A stretch of 64,000 nt of DNA. Origin: Paenibacillus anaericanus (GTDB lineage: Bacteria; Bacillota; Bacilli; Paenibacillales; Paenibacillaceae). Positions 18,001 to 26,785 of this stretch are shown here, in pieces. The notes beneath the pieces are model-generated. The model was not told where the DNA came from and searched no databases. It worked only from the letters and a program-made list of their open reading frames with translations. The stretch's first letter is position 1. Each line of letters begins with the position of its first letter. The stretch is taken from contig NZ_RZNY01000015.1 of the NCBI RefSeq assembly GCF_003994475.1, positions 32,230-96,229 of the forward strand, given 5' to 3'. Made by a program: the position numbers and the translations under genes.

Positions 18001-18842
18001 CAATTCTCAACTTCCTTTCTTCTAGTGATAACAAGTTGTATTAATGCGATTAGTGCCACTAAAACAAAGAATATGACGGCCTTAGCCTGACCTACACCTT
18101 CATAACCCGTTTTACCGTAGAAGGTGTTGAATATATCCAAAGCTAACATAGCTGTTTGTTTAGATGGCGCACCGGCTGTCAAAGCCAAGTTTTGATCAAA
18201 CAATTTGAATGAATTCGATAAAGATAAGAATAAACAAATTGTAATAGCTGGCATAATTAGCGGTAAGGTTACATTACGTAACACTTGGAATCGAGAAGCC
18301 CCATCAATTTTTGCTACTTCGATTACGTCTTTAGGGATATTCTGAATACCAGCAACATAGATAATCATCATATAACCGATTAATTGCCAGTTCATTAGAA
18401 CGACTAATCCCCAGAATCCGTATTTAGCAGCAAATGTTAAAGTTACATCAAATTTAAATAAGATACCATTTATAATCAATTGCCATATATAACCTAATAC
18501 AATACCACCGATTAAGTTAGGCATAAAGAATACAGTTCTAAATAGATTAGTTCCTTTTTTTCCTCTAGTTAATAACATCGCAATAATGAATGCAAAGAGA
18601 TTGATTGTAATAACGGCTACTATAGTGAATGATATCGTAAACCAAAGAGCGTTTAGAAAGTCCTGATTAGAGAATGCTTTAATATAATTACTTATGCCTA
18701 CCCATTTTGCATCATTCACTGTTGTGAATTCTGTAAAAGACAAATATACACCTAGAATAAATGGAATTAAAAATGCCACCGTAAAGGCTAGTATAGTTGG
18801 CAATGCAAAGAGAGCAAAATATTTCTTCATCGATTTTTGCAT
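18000..18842 (-). CDS. Carbohydrate ABC transporter permease (MalF-like)
   Basis: 280 residues, with a first helix at residues 8-30, five further helices and the EAA loop DVIEVAKIDGASRFQVLRNV. It pairs with the following permease to form the CUT1 sugar channel. It starts with ATG at 18842 (AGGAG 8 nt upstream), 131 nt after the binding-protein gene; that gap holds a strong hairpin. The substrate sugar is not predictable from the permease. Confidence 0.93.
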   Translation of the reverse strand: MQKSMKKYFALFALPTILAFTVAFLIPFILGVYLSFTEFTTVNDAKWVGISNYIKAFSNQDFLNALWFTISFTIVAVITINLFAFIIAMLLTRGKKGTNLFRTVFFMPNLIGGIVLGYIWQLIINGILFKFDVTLTFAAKYGFWGLVVLMNWQLIGYMMIIYVAGIQNIPKDVIEVAKIDGASRFQVLRNVTLPLIMPAITICLFLSLSNSFKLFDQNLALTAGAPSKQTAMLALDIFNTFYGKTGYEGVGQAKAVIFFVLVALIALIQLVITRRKEVEN

Positions 18843-18910
18843 ATTCTCTTCTCCTATCAGTAATAAAAAGTTCTGAGTCTTATTATCTATACTTTATCCA
18901 TTGATGTATT

Positions 18911-18944
18911 ATGCCACTTAGCGCCCGTAGGTGCTAAGTGGCAT
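18911..18944 (-). other. Intercistronic hairpin between binding-protein and permease genes
   Basis: Perfect 12-bp stem ATGCCACTTAGC / GCTAAGTGGCAT with a 10-nt loop, without a T run on the minus strand. Its position suits an mRNA-stabilising or partial-attenuation structure that lets the binding protein be made in excess over the permeases, as known in the E. coli mal operon. That function is inferred. Confidence 0.6.
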
Positions 18945-18973
18945 ATCCTAATGTTACCTGATTATTCTAACTA

Positions 18974-20374
18974 TTATTTTGCCTTTTCAGACTTCCATGA
19001 ATCTTTAAAGATAGTTACAACTTCTTCCCAAGGTTTGTTCCCTTGAGCATATTCTAACAATGCATCACCAAAAGTGTTCTTGAAATCTTCACTTGGGAAT
19101 GCCGCAAAGGTCCACGCTACGGATGTAACGTCCTTGGACATCCATGCCATTACTTCTTTAGCCAATGGATCAGCTGGTCTTTCAGCTTCCGTAAATGTAT
19201 TAAATGGTGAGATAAATCCTAATTCGTTAGTTACATAGTTTTTACCTTTTTCACTGGAATACAACCACTCTAAGAAAGCAATAGATGCTTGTTGTTTCTC
19301 AGCAGATACTTTACTGTTTACTACGAAATAGTTTTCTGTACCAATTGCCAAACCTTGTTTCTCTTCACCAGGCATACCTGTGTAGATTGGGAGGTATTTA
19401 ATATCATCAGCAGTTACTACGTTACCATCCACCTCATTAATTTGTCCCCAAGCCCAGTTACCGTTTTGAACCATAGCCGATTGACCTAGTGCAAACTCAG
19501 CCATAGAATCCGTTACAGATTTACTACCCAACAATGCACCTTTTGTTACGGAATTGTTGATGTATAAGTCAAAAATGTTCTTGAAGTTACTTGCATATTT
19601 AAATTCAACTTCCTTAGTATCTAAGCCAGCCAGAACGGTATTGTCAAAACTTGTGTTGTCTTTAAATTCATAGAACAACGGCAAGTTAGCCAAGTGAGTT
19701 TGCCATCTCCATTGTTCACCAGCACCTAGAGAAGTAGAAGAAAATACGCCTTTAATTCCCAGTTGGTCTTTCTTAGCCGTCATATCTTCAACAACTGCTT
19801 TTAACGTATCATAGTTGTTAATTTCAGATGTTGCAGAGATTGAAACTGCTTTGTCAGCCAAAGCGAAGTATTTCTTCATAATTGCTTCATTGTAGATGAT
19901 ACCGTAACCTTCAACTACATAAGGGATACCGTAAACGCCATCTCCACTTGTTACTGCCAAGCTTTTATCAGATAAGTAGCTGTACAACTTCGAATCCTTC
20001 AAATCCAATGCATAATCTTTCCAAGCTTCATAACCAACAGGTCCGTTAATTTGGAAAATCGTAGGAGCATCTTTCTTAGCAACTTCCGCTTTCAATTGAG
20101 TCTCGTACGTCCCAGCGGCAGCAGTCACCACTTTAACTTTAACACCTGTTTCAGCTTCATAATCCTTAGCAATCTTCTCATATACTGGAGCAATTTCAGG
20201 CTTGAAGTTCAAGAAATAAATTTCTTCGGCTTTAGATGTTGTTGTAGTATTAGTTTTTTCTTCACCCTTATTTCCATTGTTTGCGCTATTATTTTCTTTA
20301 GTGCCACATCCCGCTACTAGTCCACCAACCAAAGTCAACGCAAGAGCAAGTCCCAAAACCTTTTTAACTTTCAT
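18974..20374 (-). CDS. Sugar ABC transporter substrate-binding lipoprotein
   Basis: 466 residues. The lipoprotein signal MKVKKVLGLALALTLVGG runs into the lipobox VAGC, so it is tethered outside the cell. Next comes an Asn/Thr/Glu-rich linker and a family 1 extracellular solute-binding fold (IYFLNFKPEIAPVYEKIAKD; FALGQSAMVQNGNWAWGQI; WLYSSEKGKNYVTNELGFIS). It captures a sugar or oligosaccharide and hands it to the two downstream permeases. It is the first gene of the operon, about 145 nt after the -10, with the LacI-type operator between. Confidence 0.94.
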   Translation of the reverse strand: MKVKKVLGLALALTLVGGLVAGCGTKENNSANNGNKGEEKTNTTTTSKAEEIYFLNFKPEIAPVYEKIAKDYEAETGVKVKVVTAAAGTYETQLKAEVAKKDAPTIFQINGPVGYEAWKDYALDLKDSKLYSYLSDKSLAVTSGDGVYGIPYVVEGYGIIYNEAIMKKYFALADKAVSISATSEINNYDTLKAVVEDMTAKKDQLGIKGVFSSTSLGAGEQWRWQTHLANLPLFYEFKDNTSFDNTVLAGLDTKEVEFKYASNFKNIFDLYINNSVTKGALLGSKSVTDSMAEFALGQSAMVQNGNWAWGQINEVDGNVVTADDIKYLPIYTGMPGEEKQGLAIGTENYFVVNSKVSAEKQQASIAFLEWLYSSEKGKNYVTNELGFISPFNTFTEAERPADPLAKEVMAWMSKDVTSVAWTFAAFPSEDFKNTFGDALLEYAQGNKPWEEVVTIFKDSWKSEKAK

Positions 20375-20490
20375 CTTTATCCCCCGCTTTTCTAGTTATT
20401 TATTTGCTACTACAGTTTCGAAATACATTTCAAGGATCCCCTTGATTGAAGGCAGTGATTGCGCTTCCAATTCAATTGTCGGAATCCTTT

Positions 20491-20506
20491 TCGGTAACGT
20501 TTCCGA
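20491..20506 (-). promoter_or_regulatory. LacI-family operator
   Basis: TCGGTAACGTTTCCGA is a near-perfect palindrome (one mismatched pair) centred on CG, as is typical of LacI/GalR sites. It lies 11 bp downstream of the -10 of the sugar operon promoter, so a bound repressor would cover the transcription start. Confidence 0.8.
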
Positions 20507-20517
20507 ACCTTGGTTTT

Positions 20518-20546
20518 ATCCTAGCATACTGCCCTATACTTTGCAA
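20518..20546 (-). promoter_or_regulatory. Sigma-A promoter of the sugar ABC operon
   Basis: On the minus strand a TTGCAA -35 is followed by a 17-bp spacer and a TAGGAT -10, with an extended-10 TGC just before it. Distance to the binding-protein ATG is about 145 nt. Confidence 0.75.
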
Positions 20547-20591
20547 CAGATTTTCGTCTGCACTATGTAACGAGAAACTGTAATGATTAGT

Positions 20592-20631
20592 GAAAAGCAA
20601 ATGACTACTAACATGGACTTATTCATTTGCT
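20592..20631 (-). terminator. Candidate terminator of the GNAT-pentapeptide operon
   Basis: 9-bp stem AGCAAATGA / TCATTTGCT with an 18-nt loop and a short TTTT on the minus strand, about 100 nt past the stop at 20733. It is AT-rich and weak; the rest of the 20375-20732 gap holds only the sugar-operon promoter, its operator and leader. Confidence 0.5.
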
Positions 20632-20732
20632 CTCCCCAATCCTATGTAATAAATTATGTATGCCCCAGCAACATGCACTAAGGGTAGCTCTTCTTATAAT
20701 ATAATAATAAACTATGCTTGTGTTAATGATTC

Positions 20733-21572
20733 TTATCTGCTCTTGTACGCTTTAATTAAGTCACTAACGAGTACGCCATCGATCTTCATGCCTTCTATAT
20801 TACAATTATTCACAGAAAGATTATGCAGATTGGAATCATGGATATAAGCGCCTGCAAGTGAGACATGGCAAATTTCAACTTTTCTCATATTGGAGTCTCC
20901 AAATATCGAATGACTCATATTTGCATTAGTAATATGCGATCCTGATAAATTGATGTTTCGGAACTTTTGACAACTCATATTTGAATTCGAATAACTTGAA
21001 TTTGCTAAATTCACATCATAGAAATCGGAATCTTGCATACTGCACTCTCGAAAATTTTGTTTATTAAACCCCTTTCGGGTAGCAAAGTCCCGCGTTTCCA
21101 ATTGTTGATCAACAACTTCTTTACGATAATATCGTTCATCTTGATCTTCAGATATTAACTTATAACCATTCTTCTCATAAAAATAATGATTTCTAGGGCT
21201 CTTCTGACTGGTATCTAACGTCCAAGTTCTAATCTGTGGGAATAAATTTTCAATATGTTGTAGAACGATCGAGCCAATTTGTTTACCTTGAAACTGTGGA
21301 TCAATATACAAACGGTCGATTCTCGCATGTTCTCTTCCCGTAGTTGAGATAAGAACTACTCCAACAAGTGTATTTTGTAAAAGGATCTTGTAATAGTGTC
21401 CACTCCTAGCATGATATTGTTGCATCGCTATCGAATCGAAACCTGGTATATACGGCCTTTCACCGTCTGTGTACCATTTTGATGCCTCATCTTCTTCAAC
21501 ATTCACCATCAAATCTCTAATCTGCTCCGCATCAACTTCCGTTGCCACTTCTAATTTTATTTGATTATGCAC
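20733..21572 (-). CDS. GNAT acetyltransferase fused to pentapeptide repeats
   Basis: 279 residues. Residues about 1-150 are a GNAT domain: IKLEVATEVDAEQIRDLMVN, the acetyl-CoA loop RIDRLYIDPQFQGKQIGS and NHYFYEKNGYKLISE. From about 165 onward come quasi-repeats such as NFRECSMQDSDFYDVNLANS and NINLSGSHITNANMSHSIFG, a right-handed pentapeptide helix like those of Qnr/McbG. The best start is GTG at 21572 with GGGGGAG upstream; an ATG at 21617 lacks a ribosome site. It is the last gene of the ABC-VanZ operon, suggesting a shared protective or modification role. Confidence 0.82.
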   Translation of the reverse strand: MHNQIKLEVATEVDAEQIRDLMVNVEEDEASKWYTDGERPYIPGFDSIAMQQYHARSGHYYKILLQNTLVGVVLISTTGREHARIDRLYIDPQFQGKQIGSIVLQHIENLFPQIRTWTLDTSQKSPRNHYFYEKNGYKLISEDQDERYYRKEVVDQQLETRDFATRKGFNKQNFRECSMQDSDFYDVNLANSSYSNSNMSCQKFRNINLSGSHITNANMSHSIFGDSNMRKVEICHVSLAGAYIHDSNLHNLSVNNCNIEGMKIDGVLVSDLIKAYKSR

Positions 21573-21589
21573 TTTGACTCCCCCTGTTT

Positions 21590-22051
21590 CTAAGCATTGA
21601 TTTTGGTTTTGAGCCATAACAAATAACCTATACTTCCACCTACAAAGTTTAGAATAACATCATCTATATCCCCTGATCCTACTTTAAGAAAGGTCTGCAT
21701 GAACTCTAAGATCAGGATTGAACTTATAAAATAGATCGAGAATAGCAGGTATTTTCTCAAGTGCTTAAATATTGATGGCATTAGAACTCCAAAAGGAACA
21801 AACACTCCGATGTTTCCAACTAAGTTAACAATTGTGGTCGTTATATTCTGTTGATTTAGATTCATGATATAACTCCAGATGGTTGTAAAAGGGATATAAT
21901 TAAATCTAAGTTCAGCATGACTAGATCGACCAAATCCCCTGAACATCCAGTATATTAAACATGTACTATAACCTATGAAGATCATCCATGTAAGCAACTT
22001 CATTATTGGTTTGTATTTACTCCCCAACGGTTCACCTCTATTCTTACTCAT
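21590..22051 (-). CDS. VanZ-like membrane protein
   Basis: 153 residues with about four membrane helices and the VanZ-family pattern: NYIPFTTIWSYI, NLVGNIGVFVPFGVLMPSIF and the closing GSGDIDDVILNFVGGSIGYL. VanZ gives low-level teicoplanin resistance in enterococci, but most homologues have unknown roles. Its ATG overlaps the stop of the ABC permease by 4 nt, so it is cotranslated with the exporter. It ends just before the GNAT-pentapeptide gene. Confidence 0.88.
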   Translation of the reverse strand: MSKNRGEPLGSKYKPIMKLLTWMIFIGYSTCLIYWMFRGFGRSSHAELRFNYIPFTTIWSYIMNLNQQNITTTIVNLVGNIGVFVPFGVLMPSIFKHLRKYLLFSIYFISSILILEFMQTFLKVGSGDIDDVILNFVGGSIGYLLWLKTKINA

Positions 22052-23193
22052 GCTTTTCTCATATACCGCCTACTAAACAAGTATACTCCCAACATAAAGT
22101 AACCTGCTGATAATAAAGTCAGCACGATGAGCTCAGGAAGGATACCGAAGAAATCCGCATCATTAATCAGTATCTTGTTCATGGCATTTACAGCATCAAG
22201 TGTCGGCATTAGCGTCAGTAATTCGATCTCTTTGCCCATAATAGTAAAGAGTTTAACAGGTGGAACCTTGAAGAAAATACCTGCCAAGAACATCATTGGA
22301 GTTACAACAACATTTCCAATAATGAATGCTTCCAAAGATGTTTTACAAAAAGCCGAAATAATCATACCTATCCCGATCGCAGAGAAGGTAGCGATTAACC
22401 CAACAAGATATGCCAGACCAAATGAACCCGTTGTTGTGAACCCTAGCATTAGGCTAGTTGCAAATACCATGGGTAGCATTACGACCGCTAGAAGCAGTTG
22501 AGATAGGCTGACTCCTGCATATATTTCAAATGGCTTAATTTTTGACAAAACAATTCTTTGAATCGTCCGGTTCTCCACTTCCTTGGTCACAACCATCGAG
22601 CTTAGAATAAGTAGAAAGAAAACGGAGAATACCATTAAGCCTGGTGCCATATTCTCGAATTCCGATTTAATTTTCGTTGATTCTGTTTCTTCATACACAA
22701 TCTCAATTGGGTTGTCCACCATACCCTTTGTCCATACAAAGTTATGAATGTGGTTCTCCACAAAGCTACTAATTAAGTTATACGATATGTAAGAGGGATT
22801 TCCTGTTATGGGTACTCGAACTGAGGAAGTTTCTCCACCTTGTCCGCTGTTATGTAACGATTCGCTAAAGTCAGATGGGATGTAGAGATGAGCATCATAT
22901 TTTTGCTTCTTTATTCCATTTAAAACCTGTTCTGTATCATAATCAACCATGACAACAGAGAACATCAAATTACCGTTAGGATATTTGCTATTCTGAAATT
23001 CATAGATTAATTTCTCACCCATAACTCCTACATCATCATTTGATATTCCTAAAGTATAGGTATAGAATCCTTGGCCAAAAGCTAATCCAAAGATGACGAT
23101 AAAAATGACAGGGGAAAGCAGCGTTAAAACAAGTGCTTTATAATCACGAATTTGCTCAATTAAGCTTTTCTTAAACACAGCTAACAATCTCAT
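22048..23193 (-). CDS. ABC-2 type transporter permease
   Basis: 381 residues: one N-terminal helix (ALVLTLLSPVIFIVIFGLAF), a large extracytoplasmic loop of about 140 residues, then five helices (GLMVFSVFFLLILSSMVVTK onward), with ENRTIQRIVLSKIKPFEIYA between, as in DrrB/YhgE-type ABC-2 exporters. It exports an unknown compound with the ATPase encoded just before it. ATG and stop overlap with both neighbours by 4 nt, indicating a tightly coupled operon. Confidence 0.92.
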   Translation of the reverse strand: MRLLAVFKKSLIEQIRDYKALVLTLLSPVIFIVIFGLAFGQGFYTYTLGISNDDVGVMGEKLIYEFQNSKYPNGNLMFSVVMVDYDTEQVLNGIKKQKYDAHLYIPSDFSESLHNSGQGGETSSVRVPITGNPSYISYNLISSFVENHIHNFVWTKGMVDNPIEIVYEETESTKIKSEFENMAPGLMVFSVFFLLILSSMVVTKEVENRTIQRIVLSKIKPFEIYAGVSLSQLLLAVVMLPMVFATSLMLGFTTTGSFGLAYLVGLIATFSAIGIGMIISAFCKTSLEAFIIGNVVVTPMMFLAGIFFKVPPVKLFTIMGKEIELLTLMPTLDAVNAMNKILINDADFFGILPELIVLTLLSAGYFMLGVYLFSRRYMRKA

Positions 23194-24122
23194 TCTCGCA
23201 GGCTCCTTCCAGTCAGCTTTATGAAGACATCCTCAAGCGTACTCTGCCTTAAGCTAACTGTAACCGGATCACCGCATAGAGAACTCATCTTACTAAGAAT
23301 ATTTGGTGCCTCAGCCGCTAATCGATTACCCGTGACACGTATGGTTTTATCATTGACCTGGACCTTATATGGGACGGACTTCCACTGCTCGGTTACCACT
23401 ACAGGTTGCTCATACAATATTTCCATGGTTTCCTCAGGTGCAATTCGCTGGCGGAGCATCGTTGGCGTATCACAAACCAGTACTTTACCTTTGTCCATAA
23501 TAGCTACCCTAGAGGACAATCTCTCTGCCTCATCCATATTATGTGTGGTTAATAGTATCGTTTTGGATTTGGACATGAACTTAATAAAGTCCCTGACAAG
23601 TATTCTACTCTGTGGATCGAGTCCTGCTTCAGGTTCATCTAGTATGACAATATCGGGATCATGAATAACGGACATAATCAAATGCAAACGTCTCTGCATG
23701 CCCCCTGACAACTTTTTAGCCCATACCTTTCTTTTGTCCGATAAGCCGACCATTTCTAACAAAGATAAGGAGCGTTTCTTTATTACCTTTGTATCCAGTT
23801 TGTAGAGATTTCCCATGAAATGTAGTTGTTCCTCACAAGTCATAAAAGGCCAGAGCTGTAATTCTTGCGTACATACACCAATCATGCCACCTCTAGTGGA
23901 ACCTCCCTTTTGATAAGAAACACCGTTCATTTCGATAGTACCATCATCCATTTCCAATACTCCGGTGATCATATTAATTGCTGTTGTCTTTCCTGCTCCA
24001 TTAGGCCCTAGCAAACTGAATATTTCACCTTGTTTCACGCTCATAGACAAGTTGTCGACAGCTTTAAAGTTCCCGAAACTTTTACTTAATGACTTTAATT
24101 CGAGTGCATTTTGGTTTACCAC
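23190..24122 (-). CDS. ABC transporter ATP-binding protein (DrrA/CcmA type)
   Basis: 310 residues. Walker A LLGPNGAGKTTAINM near 34-48, Q-loop TQELQLWPF, signature KLSGGMQRRLHLIMS, Walker B DIVILDEPEAGLDPQSR and switch His LLTTHNMDEAERLSS are all intact. The extra C-terminal ~90 residues are typical of drug or antibiotic exporters of this class. First gene of a four-gene operon with the ABC-2 permease, VanZ-like protein and GNAT-pentapeptide protein. Confidence 0.95.
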   Translation of the reverse strand: MVNQNALELKSLSKSFGNFKAVDNLSMSVKQGEIFSLLGPNGAGKTTAINMITGVLEMDDGTIEMNGVSYQKGGSTRGGMIGVCTQELQLWPFMTCEEQLHFMGNLYKLDTKVIKKRSLSLLEMVGLSDKRKVWAKKLSGGMQRRLHLIMSVIHDPDIVILDEPEAGLDPQSRILVRDFIKFMSKSKTILLTTHNMDEAERLSSRVAIMDKGKVLVCDTPTMLRQRIAPEETMEILYEQPVVVTEQWKSVPYKVQVNDKTIRVTGNRLAAEAPNILSKMSSLCGDPVTVSLRQSTLEDVFIKLTGRSLRE

Positions 24123-24225
24123 CTTTTATCACTCCCTACATTTCCTAATCTCAACAGAAAATAAGGCCACAATTTATTGTGCAGATTATCCCGCTTCTCA
24201 CCTCCAAATTATCTAAGTTTCTTCT

Positions 24226-25092
24226 TCACTTACTTAAATGAATTCTAAGGAAATCAATAATTTTAGCAAACGCATTTTGAACGGAAGGATCTTCAAAATT
24301 CTGATCAAAAACATGATCAGCGCCTTCTATAGTTATTAACTTTGTTGTAACCCCATGTTCTTTGAGTTTCTCATACATGATTAATGATTGTTCATAGGGA
24401 ACATCCGTATCTTGATCTCCATGGAGTAATAAGGTAGGTGGATATTCGCTAGTGAGGCGATCGATAGGATTGTATATCATTAACTCTTCTCGATCATTAA
24501 CTCGATCCAGGCCAGTTACCTCATTGACCCAGACACCATGTTGCCGACAATAGAGATAGAAATTAAATCTCTCCCACGCACCCTCCGAGGTATCTGTATT
24601 TCCTACATATTCAGACGCATTATTTCTATTCAAAATTGGTTTCTTACAGTAATACTCACTAGGTTGAGCAAGCCATTCCCCTAGGATATCTCCGTATCCA
24701 TACAAAGAAACGATAGCTTGAGGTTTGATGTCCATAGTTCCCATTAACATGCTAAGGAACCCACCGACAGAGCTACCCACTAGAGCCATGTTATTCGTGT
24801 CAAAATCATACCATTGCTTGGCTTTGGTCCTAACCCAATCTATTGCATCTCTTATATCTTCGATGATTACATCCAACTTCGTTTCGGGAGCCAATCGATA
24901 ATCTATGCTGATCACACTAAATCCTGCGTTAGTATAAAAATCAATTTGTTCAGCAGGCAACCACGTTCTTGATCCAAAAATCAAAGCTCCTGCATGAATA
25001 TATATGATTACGGGAGTACCGCTACCCTGATCATATATATCTGCACTAATAGAACAATTATTCAGTTCCTTATAGACCTTTGTTTCTTTCAT
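24226..25092 (-). CDS. Alpha/beta hydrolase (HSL-like esterase)
   Basis: 288 residues. The oxyanion-hole motif reads IYIHAGALIFGSR (HAGA in place of the usual HGGG), the nucleophile elbow is VGSSVGGFLS, the acid is in LLLHGDQDTDVPYEQ and the His in EGADHVFDQ. This order is that of hormone-sensitive-lipase-like esterases and related peptidases. The ATG at 25092 has AGGAGG 8 nt upstream; the upstream extension is unsupported. It begins the long minus-strand array that runs to 58.7 kb. Confidence 0.87.
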   Translation of the reverse strand: MKETKVYKELNNCSISADIYDQGSGTPVIIYIHAGALIFGSRTWLPAEQIDFYTNAGFSVISIDYRLAPETKLDVIIEDIRDAIDWVRTKAKQWYDFDTNNMALVGSSVGGFLSMLMGTMDIKPQAIVSLYGYGDILGEWLAQPSEYYCKKPILNRNNASEYVGNTDTSEGAWERFNFYLYCRQHGVWVNEVTGLDRVNDREELMIYNPIDRLTSEYPPTLLLHGDQDTDVPYEQSLIMYEKLKEHGVTTKLITIEGADHVFDQNFEDPSVQNAFAKIIDFLRIHLSK

Positions 25093-25184
25093 ATTCATAT
25101 CCTCCTGAGTTTGAAATGCCTCGGTATGGCCCGAGGAACAACTTGTCACTCTATGTGATAATGAACAAGATAGATGCAGTTCCG

Positions 25185-25916
25185 TTAATACAAATCACTA
25201 AGTGGCTTGAACTTTGAATGTTGTGTCAGTTCTGATACGATAACTCCTTGATCAGAATCAATAATTGTATAAGCCTTTGCCGTGTCTTTTGTAGAAATTA
25301 CTTTATATTCATTATCCTTAAATATCATTGCACAATTATTCTCAACTGCGATTCCAGGTAACCCGCTCCCTTGAACCATACGCATAAAATCCTCTGAACG
25401 ATTATCCTCGTCATAATGTGGACAATGGATCCCTCTCAATAGTCCCATCGCTTCTAATTTTATATACTTCCATCCTTTATTACCCTCAAATGCCTCTGAG
25501 TCACTATGACCATACTCAAACCAGCATATGGAACCTGCGCTTAGTCCAGATAGTACTGTTCCAGAAGCATATGCTTCTTTCAAAAGAGTATCGACCCCAG
25601 TTTTCCTCCAGATCTCTAGCATCTTCGCGGTATTACCTCCACCTACATAAATCAAATCAGCAGACATGATTGCATCGACAATTTCTTCATGTGTATAACT
25701 GTTAGTTGCAAGTAATAAGCTTCTTGTCTCACAACCTAACCGATCACCGTATACGCTTGCAAAAGAATCACAATAACCTAGTGCATCATTGCTAGCTGTG
25801 GGAATAAATAATGCCTTGGGTTTCAACTTGTTTGTTAAATTTACAACCTCACGATCGATTTCCAATGTCTCAAGTTCACTTAATTCTCCTCCACCAATAA
25901 CTACAATGGTTCCCAT
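25185..25916 (-). CDS. Peptidase S51 family protein (dipeptidase E/cyanophycinase-like)
   Basis: 243 residues. The class I glutamine-amidotransferase-like fold is seen in VVIGGGELSELETLEID, DLIYVGGGNTAKMLEIW and the nucleophile elbow GTVLSGLSAGSICWF, whose Ser matches the S51 catalytic residue, followed by LRGIHCPHYDEDNR with a possible catalytic His. S51 members cleave aspartyl dipeptides or cyanophycin. This one more closely resembles the generic Paenibacillus/Bacillus PepE-like proteins; substrate unproved. Confidence 0.88.
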   Translation of the reverse strand: MGTIVVIGGGELSELETLEIDREVVNLTNKLKPKALFIPTASNDALGYCDSFASVYGDRLGCETRSLLLATNSYTHEEIVDAIMSADLIYVGGGNTAKMLEIWRKTGVDTLLKEAYASGTVLSGLSAGSICWFEYGHSDSEAFEGNKGWKYIKLEAMGLLRGIHCPHYDEDNRSEDFMRMVQGSGLPGIAVENNCAMIFKDNEYKVISTKDTAKAYTIIDSDQGVIVSELTQHSKFKPLSDLY

Positions 25917-26041
25917 GATTTTTCCTTCTTTCTTATTTTAGCCAAAGCCTATTAATATTCTGAATACCGAGGAATGTCATAATATAATAGATATGCAACT
26001 GAACGTATTTTTTGACCAATTGGCACGCAAATGGTTTTCAG

Positions 26042-26755
26042 TTACTTCTTCCTCCAAAGTGATGTCCCCAAAAAGGGAACTCCGAATTTCTCTTCACTTT
26101 CACTACATTCTGTCATCACCCTGTACTCTACACAGTCAAAATAATCTTGAAATAGTATCTTCAACTGTTCTTCGCTATACGCTTGTCCGCCTTTCATATT
26201 CCGTTCGCGATACACTTCCCAGTCTGTTGTGTCGAGTGCCCCGCCGATTTCAGCAAATCCAGGGGCAAAGCAGCTTAACCCAAAATATCCACCTGGCTTC
26301 AGCGCTTTATTCAACATTTCAATATATTCGATCCGTCTGTGCGGCCAAATGTGGTGTAAACATCCTGAATCGTAAACGAAATCATATTCTTCAACCGCTT
26401 GAAGTTCAAACAATGAGATACACTGAAAATTCACATCAACGTTATGTTCATTTACCCTATCTTGAGCCCATCTTATCGCCTCTTCGGAAATATCAACAGC
26501 ATCTACTGTAAAGCCCTTCTGGGCAAGATATATCGCATTTCTTCCTGGTCCACATCCTACCTCTAACACTTTTCCAACTTGCACATGTCCTGAATCAAGA
26601 TAAGACACCAGATTCTCATCAGGGTGATTGATAAAAAACGGAACCTTCTTACTCCGATCACTATAGAACTTATCCCAGAACAAGACTGGTTCGCGCATCA
26701 ATGCGTCTAGCATGTTGAGAATATCATCCGTATTTCTAATCAATTCATTAGGCAT
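26042..26755 (-). CDS. Class I SAM-dependent methyltransferase
   Basis: 237 residues. SAM-binding motif KVLEVGCGPGRNAIYLAQKG near 62-81, followed by the acidic VDAVDISEEAIRWAQ and YDFVYDSGCLHHIWPHRR and GGYFGLSCFAPGF. The N-terminal FWDKFYSDRSKKVPFF is typical of the TehB/thiopurine-methyltransferase-like subgroup. Substrate unknown. It precedes a sugar-kinase-like gene on the array but with its own ribosome site. Confidence 0.88.
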   Translation of the reverse strand: MPNELIRNTDDILNMLDALMREPVLFWDKFYSDRSKKVPFFINHPDENLVSYLDSGHVQVGKVLEVGCGPGRNAIYLAQKGFTVDAVDISEEAIRWAQDRVNEHNVDVNFQCISLFELQAVEEYDFVYDSGCLHHIWPHRRIEYIEMLNKALKPGGYFGLSCFAPGFAEIGGALDTTDWEVYRERNMKGGQAYSEEQLKILFQDYFDCVEYRVMTECSESEEKFGVPFLGTSLWRKK

Positions 26756-26785
26756 CTGTAACTACTCTCCTTAAAAATATTATGT

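Noticed and set aside
25990..26045. AACTGAA/TTCAGTT hairpin downstream of the methyltransferase gene
   Set aside because: Short arms, long loop and no clear T run; not reported as a terminator.
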